From the NCBI GenBank assembly GCA_018340375.1, contig JAFFJZ010000098.1:186001-250000 (forward strand): 64,000 nucleotides of DNA, given 5' to 3'. The position numbers and the translations under genes are program-made. The notes under the pieces were generated by a model. It worked only from the letters and a program-made list of their open reading frames with translations. It was not told the origin of the DNA and did no database searches. The stretch comes from Gonatopus flavifemur. Taxonomy: Eukaryota; Arthropoda; Insecta; Hymenoptera; Dryinidae. Positions 44,705 through 55,389 of this stretch are shown piece after piece (within the stretch, counting starts at the first letter, position 1; each line of letters opens with the position of its first letter).

Positions 44705-45640
44705 TTAATCATACAAAAAACTAATAGCAGTGTTTACATCCATGCATTTTAACTCCAAATCCCAATCAATTTGATTCAAATGCTGCCGTATAGGAAAAAA
44801 ATCAGCCAATTTATAATTACACCGGTACGTGTCGGTACAAGACAAAGATCTCAATGAAAGAGAATACAATCTAATTTCAATAGGGGGATGATAAGCATCA
44901 CAATGTAGGAGGTAATCAACCGGACTAATAGTTTCAACATACTCATCGGTGGTAAAAATCAAGTCCAGCATACCATTGAAATCATTGTAAATATTGTTCT
45001 TTTTATATAAACCAAAGTAGTTGAAATATTGAGTCAAAATCTCCACCGAAGACCTTGCATTCAGTGTCACACCAGGACGAAACGATGTCGTTAGAGAAGA
45101 GTCGTCATTGCGCCAAACCACATGCGGAAGATTGTAGTCACCGAAGAGGAAAATTGAAGAATCATAATCCTGACACAGTACCTCGGCCAGAGAAACACAA
45201 TGTTCAAGGTGAAGAGATGATGATGAGGCAGGGGGGAAGTAACTTGCTGCAATAAAAACAGACTTCGAATTAAACTGCAACTTGACAAGAATATGTTCCA
45301 CGCTAGTGGGCGGCAAACCAACCAATGCACTATTCAAATACTTTTTGACCGCAATCAGCACACCACCTCCTCGAGAAAAAACACTGGTGCGCCTGCTCCT
45401 GTCCAACCGATACAAGACATAATCATTAAAGGACAATTCTTCATCAGATATGTTATCCGTTAACCAGGTTTCAGAGAAGATTATGACATCATACGTAGAA
45501 GTAAGAGATGAAAGTGAGATTTGCAAATCTTGAAGTTTAGTACGAAGACCACGAACATTCTGATAGTATATCAAAGGGTGAGTTATAGGTTTTTCTTTTC
45601 TGGGGCACAGTACGCGTGTCAACAATCGTTGGCAATCCAT
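44705..45640 (-). CDS. LINE ORF2, apurinic-like endonuclease part
   Basis: The endonuclease that nicks target DNA for priming. YYQNVRGLRTKL (Asn), IFSETWLTD (Glu), ASYFPP, FLFGDYNLPHVVW and LDLIFTTDEY appear in APE-like order. The last box, CDAYHPPIEI, departs slightly from the usual SDH. The frame ends FLYD then TAA at 44707-44705, directly continuous with the reverse transcriptase frame. It overlaps the end of ORF1 by 104 bp in another frame, so the real start may be the ATG at 45640 or use reinitiation. Confidence 0.9.
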   Translation of the reverse strand: MDCQRLLTRVLCPRKEKPITHPLIYYQNVRGLRTKLQDLQISLSSLTSTYDVIIFSETWLTDNISDEELSFNDYVLYRLDRSRRTSVFSRGGGVLIAVKKYLNSALVGLPPTSVEHILVKLQFNSKSVFIAASYFPPASSSSLHLEHCVSLAEVLCQDYDSSIFLFGDYNLPHVVWRNDDSSLTTSFRPGVTLNARSSVEILTQYFNYFGLYKKNNIYNDFNGMLDLIFTTDEYVETISPVDYLLHCDAYHPPIEIRLYSLSLRSLSCTDTYRCNYKLADFFPIRQHLNQIDWDLELKCMDVNTAISFLYD

Positions 45641-46409
45641 TTATATACTTGATTGTTTTGTTGGTATCACCACCATCGATCAGATTCTTGAGTTCCACAC
45701 GTAACGTGGTTAAATAATTTCTTTCTTGAACAGTTCGATCTTGATAAATTTTAAACGGTCCATTGTGATTAGATTTACGTTCTAAGATATTCATAACATC
45801 CTGAGACGATGGAAAAGAAACACAAATAGGTCTGTGTTTGTTCGCAACCTTTTTACCGATTCTATGCAACCTAATATTAACATGAACGGAAGGATGATTG
45901 TTTCGGAGTAGTGTTTTCACCTTCGCTGCATCATTTTGCTGTTGATTGTCCGGCGTCTCATCAATACCAACAATAATAATATTGCGAGATCGCTTCTGAC
46001 GCTCGTTGACTTCATGAATAATCGTTTCAAGATCACGAGAATCGCGGTCTTGTTTTGAAACGTCGAGTTTGTTCTCAACTTCAGTCAATCTCGCAGTGAG
46101 GGAAAGAATAGTTTGACTAAGAGAAACTATTTTGTCCTCGTAAACCCGAGCCATTTCATCACGAAATTTCGAAAATTCTTCATGGATGAGCTCCTTTATA
46201 TTTACCAGCAGAGACGAGTCTTCTGGCAGAGATGAATCAATTTGATGTGAAGAAGCATCTGAACAATCGATGAGTTTGTTCACACTCCACGGATGATTAC
46301 ATCTGTGCACACATCTTGGATGCGAATGAATATTACACGTATGACAGCTCACAGGATGAGAGACAGGTTTAGTACAACCTTTACAGATTTTCTTGTCTCG
46401 TTGTGACAT
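45537..46409 (-). CDS. LINE ORF1 nucleic-acid-binding protein (290 aa)
   Basis: Begins at the ATG 46409. The N-terminus carries a PHD-like Cys/His cluster (CKGCTKP..SCHTCNIHSHPRC). A probable coiled coil follows (residues about 65-130, LIHEEFSKFRDEM.. to NKLDVSKQDRD). An RRM-like region comes next (RSRNIIIVGIDETP) and then a basic C-terminal domain (YQDRTVQERNYL). This is the usual ORF1 layout for CR1/Jockey-group LINEs. It is intact, and it probably forms the RNA-binding particle with ORF2. Confidence 0.85.
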   Translation of the reverse strand: MSQRDKKICKGCTKPVSHPVSCHTCNIHSHPRCVHRCNHPWSVNKLIDCSDASSHQIDSSLPEDSSLLVNIKELIHEEFSKFRDEMARVYEDKIVSLSQTILSLTARLTEVENKLDVSKQDRDSRDLETIIHEVNERQKRSRNIIIVGIDETPDNQQQNDAAKVKTLLRNNHPSVHVNIRLHRIGKKVANKHRPICVSFPSSQDVMNILERKSNHNGPFKIYQDRTVQERNYLTTLRVELKNLIDGGDTNKTIKYINGLPTIVDTRTVPQKRKTYNSPFDILSECSWSSY

Positions 46410-46872
46410 TTTAAATATATGAAAAGATCAAAACGTAGAGCAGATGACAATCACTGGTACTAGTAACACACAACACACATACACGAGTAATGGTCTGTTT
46501 ACTGTTTTCGTATCGCCCAACGAGCGGCAATGTGAGTGACACTATGTATGTTAGGCTACTGTATCCGTGAGACGGAACTTTTCGACAAATGATGATTTCA
46601 AATCAGTAAAAACGTGGAAGATAAGGCACAAACCGGAAAGTGAAATACTACACGAGATGCACAGTAAAAAACACTATACCGAGCAAACTGAATAGCAGTT
46701 AAATATACACTATTGAAAGCAACGGATGAGAAGATTATCGGGGCAGCAAATGCACGTCAAACTCGCATGGCGTCTTGTTGTTGGATGAGTATTGAAAGGG
46801 TAATTATTTTTTTGTGACGAGTCATTGTGCATTGAAAATTTGTTTAGGAGGTTGAATCTCGGTTTGGGAGTA

Positions 46873-46982
46873 AAGATACACGGTAGCGCGCGACTTCTAC
46901 TTTTTCATGTATGTATATATATACTTTTTTTCTCACGTTTTTTTATGTACTTGGCGTCGAGACGCTACCGCGTCTCTTGATT
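46873..46982 (-). repeat. Dispersed repeat, partner of 2763-2873
   Basis: Inverted relative to the first copy. AGATACACGGTAGCGCG at one end and GAGACGCTACCGCGTCTC at the other, the latter a small palindrome. It adjoins the 5' region of the LINE, so the LINE end must lie at or before here. Confidence 0.55.
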
Positions 46983-47520
46983 CTTACCACTGTCATGAGA
47001 TTTTCTGATTTTCATATTCAGAGACAATTTTTGTTCCAATGGCAAAGAGGTTAACTTCACATTTTTAACATTTTTTACCGAATCCCACAATACATTTCAT
47101 GTCACATTATAGATTAATTTGGCTCAAATTACATTGCACAACATGTAATTACTGTTGGCGCAGTAAGTATTTGTTCATTAAAATAAATGATATTGAACTT
47201 GATTTTGCAACTCACCTTTACTTACCGTTCATTGACCGTCATACAAAATAATGCAAGCCGATTCACTGCGCACCGATTCTGCGCATGTTTTCAGTGTAAG
47301 TTTCTTAAATTATTCAGATTCCTAATTTTCAAAGTATTGGTGATGGACATGAAGAAACTTTCTCTAATTTTTTAGAAACTTGTTATCTAAATATGATATT
47401 CTAGGTATCAAATCTGAATTTTCAGAAAACCTTATCTAAATTTGCCTTTTAGACACTCGAGTCTGAAAATTCAGACACTCCAGTATCTGAATTTTCAGAA
47501 AATTTTTTACAGTGAATCCT
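46983..47520. other. No gene; MITE-like inverted repeat
   Basis: Contains CTGAAAATTCAGA(C/T)AC(T/C)C boxes near 47461-47505 and a right terminus TTTTTTACAGTG at 47503-47514 that mirrors CACTGTAAAAAA at 33857. The rest is AT-rich and uninformative. Confidence 0.4.
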
Positions 47521-47803
47521 GTCGCTTCACGATACAGTCACCACAATGAAAAAAACGTCTCTGATCCACTCCCAAGTGAATAATTTTGAGTATTTTCCCA
47601 TGTCTCATCAGTAGAAGAAAGTCCGTCTTGTCATTAGACGAATTCCACTTTACTAACAGAAGAAGTCGTCTATTAGTGAGATGGAATTGTTTGAGACGGT
47701 TCCCGGCTTGTTATAAAACGAATCTCCGTCTGAAAGTATTTTGAAAGGGATCGTCTTATAATTATGCAACTTTGTTTCATCATCAGACGGTATTTTTTCA
47801 GTG

Positions 47804-47937
47804 TACTTCCGAATACATCGAAAAATGTGTGGTCTGTGAAGACATCTTCTCAATTGGAAAAACCACGTTACGTAATTTCAGCTTTCCAAACTGCTAGGAA
47901 GAATAAAAAAGATGTGGATGCGAGTATGTTCTATCAT
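47804..47937 (+). pseudogene. Polinton major capsid protein, continuation
   Basis: LPNTSKNVWSVKTSSQLEKP is followed by RYVISAFQTARKN and DASMFYH. This matches the start of the second jelly-roll of Polinton-type major capsid proteins and is the expected next part after the YEYP box at 33685-33696. The phase is kept if the 14.1 kb between is treated as an insertion with one TA. The match ends near 47937. Confidence 0.7.
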
Positions 47938-48099
47938 TTTAAGGGTCACTGGTATCGCCTTAATCCTCCAGAAACCAAGAAAGGTGGCGTTTACAACATC
48001 ATGATAAGAAGTTCTCCATCCATGGAGGAATTTCGCCGCCACCATGCTTCGAAGGGAAATTCTACAAGTCATCATCACCACGGAGTAAAATCCGACTAA
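47938..48099 (+). other. Open frame fused after capsid fragment, unrecognised
   Basis: The open frame continues 54 codons past the capsid match with GHWYRLNPPETKKGG, RSSPSMEEFRRHHASKG and a His-rich end before TAA. It does not look like capsid sequence and I do not recognise it. It may be a captured exon or unrelated sequence joined by deletion. It has higher GC than the flanks. Confidence 0.3.
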
Positions 48100-48640
48100 A
48101 TGTGGTTGCATCTTGCTTGAAAATGTGATTGACATTCAGTCTTTTTCATTGTGTTGGCATTTGTTTTCGGCACTGACTCCCATCAAAACAGGGCTAGTTC
48201 TGGTTGCATCTTGAGATCAGCTAATTTTCAGGATGTGAGTAAGTTCTACTTTTCATCCTGATTCCTCAGTGAAATTCTGATTTCAAAGAAATGAAGTATT
48301 CCACTTTGAGAAGTGATTCTTCCTGAATAAAAATTCGTCTCAAGAAGAAAAACTGAACTACTTCCTTAATTGACTGTCACTATTTGGTTTTCTTATGAAA
48401 CAATCTGTGACTCAGCCTATTCATTGAGAATCCAAAAGGATCAAATCCTTCAACAGAGCTGATGAAAGTATTTGAAATATATTTTTTCGAATATATTGCA
48501 TTCTAAACAGATTCTGCTAACTATTTTGAATCTCATGATTCATTCGGCAGATGTCTAGTAACGAAGAATGAAATAGCCAGCAGAATACAAAATATTCACA
48601 AAATATCGGGTCATGACTAAAACGTGGTTAAAGTTTGATC
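48100..48640. other. No recognised gene
   Basis: Two TGGTTGCATCTTG segments (48103 and 48203) suggest a short direct repeat. Otherwise featureless, AT-rich. Confidence 0.4.
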
Positions 48641-49016
48641 AGGTTCGGATAATAGGACGCAAAGATACACGCGTACGCAAAATGTTCATTTTTTGTCAGA
48701 GTTCTTCTCATCCACCCAATTCTTCTGAATGAATCAGGTTGAAACTTATATGGGACCATTATCACCCTAGTCCATAACTGTGATAAAAATTTCGAAACGA
48801 TCGGATAAGCAGAACGGGAGATATGCGCGTACGAAACTTAGGGGAGCTACAGTCACACACACACACACACACACACACAGACAGACAGACACGGTAACAA
48901 CATTGTTCCCCGAGTTCTGAGGAACATTTTGGTCTAGGAGATTTTGAATTCCGAGACAAAAAAATTTTCGACTCCTCGAAACGATCACAAAGCTTCCCTC
49001 TAAACGAGGAAGCAAA
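48640..49016 (+). repeat. Dispersed repeat with (CA)n(GACA)n
   Basis: Contains AACGATCGGATAAGCAGAAC, a (CA)n run followed by (GACA)n at about 48855-48893, CCCCGAGTTCTGAGGAACAT, and the terminal hairpin GCTTCC..ACGAGGAAGC. It is the same family as 890-1062 and 9985-10340 (reverse). Minus-strand open frames through the dinucleotide tract are artefacts. Confidence 0.65.
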
Positions 49017-51325
49017 AATGTATTCCATATATTCTCACAGTTCTGTTCCTCGGTTGAAAGTTCTTTTTTTTGGACACATCCAACTTCATTTCAAATGACT
49101 TACTCCAATTTTGGAATATTATTCCAATCAACATGAGGTATTCAACACGTTGCATGATTCAGGGTATTATAAAATCATTTGATATAACTTCTTGAACATA
49201 TTTCCTATCTTAACACCTTCACATACAGTGAAAGATAATGAATAGGTATTATGTTCTATCGCGTCAGCTTTAATACCGTAGAGGTTTCAGAACTGCTGAT
49301 GATGTTGGTGATACTGTATTACACTGCCCCTTACTGACCGAAGCCATGTTTGTAATTACGTTGTGTTGTGTTGCTCTTATGATAAAATATTGATTCGAAC
49401 TTCATCTGAGATAGGATTGTATCCAATTTTTGTGTGGAAATAGAAATTCTCATATTTCAAAGCTGACCCGAGTCATTCCTCCTTGTATTCCTACTTGATG
49501 CGAGTAAACTTGCATCATGTTGCAGTGACAATACGCGTGCATTTGTATATCAAGGAGGATGATATATCCAATACGGTCGATGTAAATTTGATTTCATAAT
49601 TCCATTGATGTTTCACCGAATAATGATTATTATGATTCAATATTATCTAATATGAGGAAAATTCGAGAGATCAAATTCGAAGTGGACATAGAATGTATTC
49701 CGATCGAAGTTTTGTTTTGTATAGTACTTTTGCTTGATTGTTTTGGAATATCAAGATGAATTTTGCTGCCTGTTTGGCAGATTTTTTATTAATGAAATTT
49801 TGCTCATGTGTTTGAAATCTATTGATACTTCACGAGACTAATAATTTTTATGATATTTTGCTTTCGAAAGAACTATATGGAAAGTATAATACTTCGAACA
49901 ATATCTAGAACGAGGAAGTTCAGTACAAGAAATGATTTTCCAGCATCATAATTTCATGCGGAAGAAGGATATTTTGTGCAGGTTTGTGGAATGGGACGAT
50001 GATTACTACAGCATATGTGGTGCTAATGGGGATAGCAGTTTCGAAGCGGGGATGATTGTGTGTTTTGAGAGATTAAGAAAGAAACAGATTCTCATCAATG
50101 CAACTGTTTTCATGTGATGAAAATTCGCTGAAAACATTCGCCAGTCGCCAAATCCTGGAGTTTAGTCGCCAAGATATTTGGAGAATCTCCAAATCTGGCC
50201 GCCCTGGCTGATCCTCTTTGAACTACAAAATTGCTCAATTACACTGTTATTAATTGCACAAATCAATGTACAGCAATGATTGTGTTACTCAAATCTTACA
50301 AAGTTCTGAACTACATCGAAGGGATTCAGTTTTGTTCCTCCTTGTTGAAACTAAAAGAATAGCTGAATTACTTAAAAAATAACTCCTGTAACTCATCTTC
50401 AGCGATTCATATATCAGCAAATCCTCTTTTTCCGAGGATTCGGAACTTATATATGGATAGCTAAAGATGAGTGACGGTCCTTATTTTTCCAGTAGTCCAG
50501 CCACTCTTCCAGCCTCAACAAGAAGGAATATAACTGGGTTATTCCTTTATCTGAATATGTATCAGCAAAATTGTGCTGTCACATCTATGAATTCTTGCTG
50601 TGACTCCTGATGAATAGCTACAGCCGCAATTATCTCAGCGAAAGAAGGGAGTTGGAAGAGTGAGTACTTTCTACAGCGGATTCCAGGGCATATTATAAGG
50701 GTCAGTTCTCACCAGGAAACCCAGTTCGAAAAGAATGAACTGTGATAAGTAAAATCTCCGAATAAGAAGTTTCGTACGCTTTTGGATGGTTTGTATTAGT
50801 TCTTCGGAAATCTTCCAAATATCTCATCACGCGTTCCGTAATAGGGCACGATAACTAGCTCAAGTTGAAAAAAATTCAATCAATCCTGGTTTCTCTCGGG
50901 ATTCGAATGACTTCAACTCCCAAGTATAAATTAACATATTTTTTGGCGAGTTATATTAGGTAAAATATGAGTTACTAACTGGAAATTTTCTTTTGAACAA
51001 TTCTTGCTCTCTATTTTGGGATAATTATCGCAGACTTCTTTGAAATCTCGTTGAATATGTGTTCATGATCAGTTGTTTGAGAAGTCAAGTACTCAATTTG
51101 ATATTTACCGTTGGCAAATATATCCTGCATTGGCATTATTCAGCGTGGGAACACGTATTCTCACTTTTCGGGCTACGTCGAACGGAGGGTACGATGATTA
51201 TTTTTTTTTTAATTTGAAATTTTCACAGTAACTTATTACCACCCTGAAGGAACTCTCAAACCCCCTCCGTTTTGAATGTCAGAATGAATTTTTTTTTCAG
51301 CTCACCCTAATAACTATGCGTTGGC
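49017..51325. other. No recognised gene
   Basis: AT-rich sequence with short open frames only. The frame at 49932-50117 (acidic, with Cys residues) has no family I know. A CGCCAGTCGCCAAATC..TCGCCAAGATATTTGG repeat at 50139-50180 resembles a repeated SINE- or MITE-like piece. A possible acceptor TTATTTTTCCAG at 50490 is followed by an open stretch, which is too weak to call. Confidence 0.4.
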
Positions 51326-51452
51326 GTATGGGGGCCAAATTAACGAAAAACCAAATCAACGAAAAGTTGGTTGAAAAGAGAAATACGTCACACTCTCTCT
51401 TTTCAAATACTGATTTCGTTGATTTTTCTTTTCGTTGATTTGGCCCCCATCC
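51326..51452. mobile_element. 127-bp MITE with 8-bp target duplication
   Basis: GCGTTGGC flanks it exactly (51318-51325 and 51453-51460). Ends GTATGGGGGCCAAAT and, inverted, GGATGGGGGCCAAAT. The AACGAAAA and TCAACGAAAAG boxes are mirrored. The 8-bp duplication fits the hAT group. Confidence 0.8.
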
Positions 51453-51460
51453 GCGTTGGC

Positions 51461-51994
51461 TTATGTTTGGGAAGTGAGCCTTCTTCAATCCCTTGTGTAC
51501 GGATACAAGAGGTTGTGTTTAAAATAATCCTCCATGAATTTGGATGTCGCTTCCACTGTAAAGATCGCATCCAAGCTCATTCGAACTTGTAACTAGATCC
51601 ATTCAGAATTTGATTCGATTATTTGACGAGTTTTTTACGAATCTGATTGGGAATCTTTGAAGTGGAAACGTATGTGTCAACACGTTCTTGATCACAAGAA
51701 ACTTTGTTGAATGATTTGTTCCGGGGCTGGAATTGACGTATTTTCATACTCCCGATCAGTTACTGGCTGATGGTAACTACAACCAAAGGTCTCAGTTGTG
51801 AATCTGTCTAAAACGTGAAAAACGATCAGTTCTTGAATGTGAAAACGGTTGGTTCTCAAAAAGTTATCGAATTTTCGATGAAATGTTTTCCTCTTCCTTC
51901 CCCTCCTTTCGAATAAAGTACCCAGTATCACCCTGTTGCAGAATGAGCCTCTCGCCTCATATTAAAAAGTATAGCGAGTTCGGTTGAAAATCCT
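51461..51994. other. No recognised gene
   Basis: Nothing recognisable beyond short open frames on both strands. Confidence 0.4.
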
Positions 51995-52369
51995 ATAGGA
52001 TCCAGGGCTGTGGAGTCGGAGTCGGAGTCAGGAGTCGGAGTCGAGGAGTCGTGGAATGATGGATGGAGTCGAAAGGGGAGTCAGAGTCGAATGTTATTCC
52101 ATCGACTCCGACTCCACTTTCGACTCCTTATAAAAAAAGTTAGTTTTTATGAAAGTACGTTAGAAAAATATTACGAGAACGTCCTGTAGTATATGAAAAG
52201 AACGTTTTCAGAACGTGTTTTGCTGCATTGAAAGTGAAAATGCTGTAAAAATATGTGCTTTTGGAGGTTAAGACTCGCAGAACCTGGGCTATGTTTTTGA
52301 AACATTCAGAGAACTTCGTGTGCTCTTTGGAATATATTTTCATTTCTTTCCCAGCCAGCATGAAAGATC

Positions 52370-52630
52370 AATTCGAATTCTTGAAGACTTCTGCAAGATC
52401 TCTTGAATAGTCCCCGTTATGCGACTAATAATGAATTCAATATGAATTCAATGAATTCAAAATGGAAACGTATTGAATGCCCGAAGAATTCATTGCGGAA
52501 TTCCTATATGAATTCTTTCTGAGCATAAAGTTGTTCATAAAGAGTTCATTTTGAATTCAAAGTATTCATAATTAATACATATTGATGAGCATAACGGGAC
52601 TTCTTTGTGGGGACTCTTGTGCTGTATGGG
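52370..52630. repeat. GAATTC-rich MITE inside the hAT element
   Basis: Repeated AATGAATTCAA/TTGAATTC boxes and TTATGC(G/T)..TAATA ends, partly matching 17930-18010 in inverse. No duplication was identified. Confidence 0.45.
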
Positions 52631-52696
52631 TTGACTCAGTTTTGAAAATACACATATTCAATCTTCTGATCATTCAATTGTAATAAACTCATATTA

Positions 52697-52935
52697 CATT
52701 GAGAGAAAAAAAATCTTAAACTAAGAAAATATTGGTCTGACCGAGTCCGATCCGATATTTTCTTGATTCAAGAAAACTTTCCTCGAAAGAAGAAATTACT
52801 CAGTTTGAAACTATACAGTGTGATATAGACAAAATTTTCTTACTCCAAGTACACATTTTCTTGAGATAAGAAAAAAAATATATTCTTAGATCAAAAAAAT
52901 ATGTTCTTCTGATTAAGCTAATTTTTTTCTCAGTG
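52697..52935. repeat. TA-flanked MITE (CATTG/CACTG ends)
   Basis: CATTGAGAGAAAAAAAATC at the left and, inverted, CACTGAGAAAAAAATTAGC at the right, with TA on both sides (52695-52696 and 52936-52937). It belongs to the same terminal class as 1375-1600. Confidence 0.7.
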
Positions 52936-53337
52936 TAATAGATTCCAACAGTGGTTCCATAATGAACTCTCATGGATCTCAGGTGCATCAGTTGAGAGAT
53001 GAAATTTGCATGCAAAAAATTTTTTCAATTTTTCTCCAACACAAACGAGGAATCCATATGTGAATTTATGGACAATGTATTTCCACACGTTGATTCGAAG
53101 TTCAAAGTGTAATGTTTCGAAATCCAATGCATAGAATTCTCTGTTGACATAAATAAGATAAATCAAGAGATGAGAGTAGGAATTGATGTGTTTGTTTTCA
53201 TGATCTGTTCGGTAAGAAGGTGCTATAATTCTCCATATCAATGGAAATATAAAGGTATGAGAATGGAGAAAGAGGTCATAGAACATCTCTAAGTGGGAAT
53301 GTAACGTCCCCGTAAAACTGAGATCATTCAAAGAATT

Positions 53338-53755
53338 CCCAGCAAAAAATCTTGAATTGAAAAGAATAGAAAAAAATTGAGATTGAAGAATTTGAATTCG
53401 ATTTTTGGAGTCATAGAATTCATTTTGAAAAAATTCTATCCTTGTCTATTCTAACATATTCCAAGTGAAATCTTATTCCAAACGTGTTATTCAATTTTAA
53501 TTTTTCTAATGTCAAATTCAGAATACAACTGCTATGTTGTGAATGAATATGTTGTTGATGACACTGGTATCGCGATTTTAAATTCTAGGGCAAGACTTCA
53601 AAGAAGAATAGCAACTGAATTCCAGACACAGAATTACAATCCAAATATTTCTATTTCTTTCTATTCTTTTGATACAAACTTCGAATTGAAAAGAATTCAA
53701 AATAGGATTTTCCCATTCTTTTCCAATTCTTTTCCATTCCAGATTTTTTGCTGGG
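53338..53755. repeat. 418-bp MITE (CCCAGCAAAAAATC ends)
   Basis: CCCAGCAAAAAATCTTGAAT and, inverted, CCCAGCAAAAAATCTGGAAT. The GAAAAGAAT core is repeated and mirrored inside. Another inverted-repeat element with CACTG(A/T) ends probably spans about 54127-54714. Confidence 0.65.
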
Positions 53756-55389
53756 TTGATTCTTATCAAAATTAAATTTTTCCAATGAGAAATGTACAAA
53801 TTTCGAATGAGTACATTTCTCATCTCAGACTCAAATTTCCCGTTTCAGACTCAAATGATTCTAAATGAGTTCGAATCAGTTTTCATCAGAGATTTGCACT
53901 ATCAATCGTTCTGAATGATTTCGTTTCTGCGGGGAGAGCTAAGGTCGTTGCAGCACTGAAATCCCATGTAGGTATACGGCATAGGAGTAGAAAAAGAATT
54001 CTTAAGAATTCATATTGAATTCAAATTGAATTCTCTTTGCACTCTTTCTGAACTGATTTGCTGTGTGGGATTTATCTCTCTTTTTATCAGTATTACAAGT
54101 TTGCAATCCACTCCCCTCCTTTACACTGAGAGAAGTTTTTATTACATGCATAATACAAATAGGAATAGCTATAATAAATAGTAAGAAATATCATGTATGT
54201 AGTTGAACTTATTATGCCTTCAAACAAATTCATTACATTATATACACATATCAAATGGAAGATAAGTCCTTAATTATTACCTAATTATTCAAAAAGCTCC
54301 GTACTGCTCGTTTCCAACGAATCTTGCTATCACCCCATGCTAAGTTGCTTAACAGATTTATATTGCACTAATTCTTATTACCAGAACGGAAATCGTTTTG
54401 GAGTTGTTTGAGAATCATTCGCCGATCGTGTTGATTCACTGATGTTATCAGAAATGTGACAGATTTACAAACATTAGAGGAAATATGGGGAGTTAATCCT
54501 GACTTTGATGGCGGATTCCATTCCCTGGTCGTGGGAGAATCATTTTTCCATCAAAAATAGGGGATTTTTCCTCCATTTTGAGGAACCATCCCGTTTTTTG
54601 GGTAGTGAATCCTTCAAAAAGTGAGGGCAAACTCTACCAAATCAGGATGTCAAGTTCCCTATTCATGGTGGAATATTTTTGGTTAAATATCCCACATTTA
54701 TTTTTTACAGTGAATAATGAAAACATTCGGAAACAAAATATTTTTCATTTATTGATTCTTGTGTTTATTGTATTTTGAAATAATCAAGAAACGTGCTTTT
54801 TCATCCACCCTGTTGGTTCTAATTGTTCAATAAGCTGCTGCATATAAAAACATACAAATTTATGTACCGCATCAGATCAACGGTTCATGAATGAAAGTTT
54901 TAGAGGACATTGTTTGTCGAAAGTTGTTGACGAAGTTTTTTCCTAACATTTGGAATATTTATATCTGTCGAACAATGTTGATGGGAGAAATAATTGATGC
55001 ATACAATTTTGTAATAGAACATTAAAATTAGTTACGACTTGGAAGTCTGTTAATTGTTTGCATTTTAGCCTCGACATATTTAGCGAATCGAACTTGAATA
55101 ATATATCAATAAATAAAATATTGAAACACAGGTCGAAAAACCTCGATAACGAATAATGTCTATCTTATGTCCAAGTTTGGTTCTTTTGAAATTTTTATTC
55201 ATGGGAATAAACACTAGAGCCGGAGTCGGAGCCGGAGTCGGAGTCGGAGTCGGAGTCGGCTGTGTGAAAGCTTCGACTCTGCAGCCCTGATAGGATCTGA
55301 TAGGGACCGATTCAAAATGATTCGATTGGAACTTGTTATCTGTAAGATTGGATCGAGGATTGACCCATTTGAAAATATGCGTTTTCTTG

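Larger units (their letters stand above)
42615..46700 (-). mobile_element. Nearly complete Jockey/CR1-like LINE
   Basis: Read leftward: a 5' region above 46409, ORF1, ORF2 (endonuclease then reverse transcriptase), and a ~110-bp 3' UTR ending TTGCAATAAAAAAAAATATA at about 42615-42640. That end reads as an A-rich tail. The two ORFs overlap in different frames. The only visible coding lesion is one in-frame stop in ORF2. The 5' edge and target duplication could not be defined. Confidence 0.8.
33698..47803. mobile_element. 14.1-kb nested insertion splitting the major capsid gene
   Basis: The capsid sequence stops after CCCCTA and resumes with TACTTCCG. TA is present on both sides (33696-33697 and 47804-47805), so one TA-duplicating element inserted here. 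The ends match imperfectly: CACTTATGAAAATGATC..ATAAGACGGCA at the left and, inverted, CACTGAAAAAATACCGTCTG..ATAAGACG at the right. A second pair of CACTGTAAAAAA(A)TTTT ends lies just inside (33857 and, inverted, 47514). The original element was probably a small MITE into which other elements later inserted: tandem arrays, palindromes, a USP-like relic and a LINE. Confidence 0.7.
52003..55289. mobile_element. 3.3-kb hAT-type element with perfect 8-bp duplication
   Basis: ATAGGATC flanks it at 51995-52002 and 55290-55297. The termini are CAGGGCTGTGGAGTCGG and, inverted, CAGGGCTGCAGAGTCGAAG. CAGGGCTG followed by GGAGTC repeats is a common hAT terminus. (GGAGTC)n-rich sequence lies inside both ends (52010-52130 and 55215-55262). 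No transposase is recognised. The interior contains at least three younger MITEs, so the original element was shorter. Confidence 0.85.
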
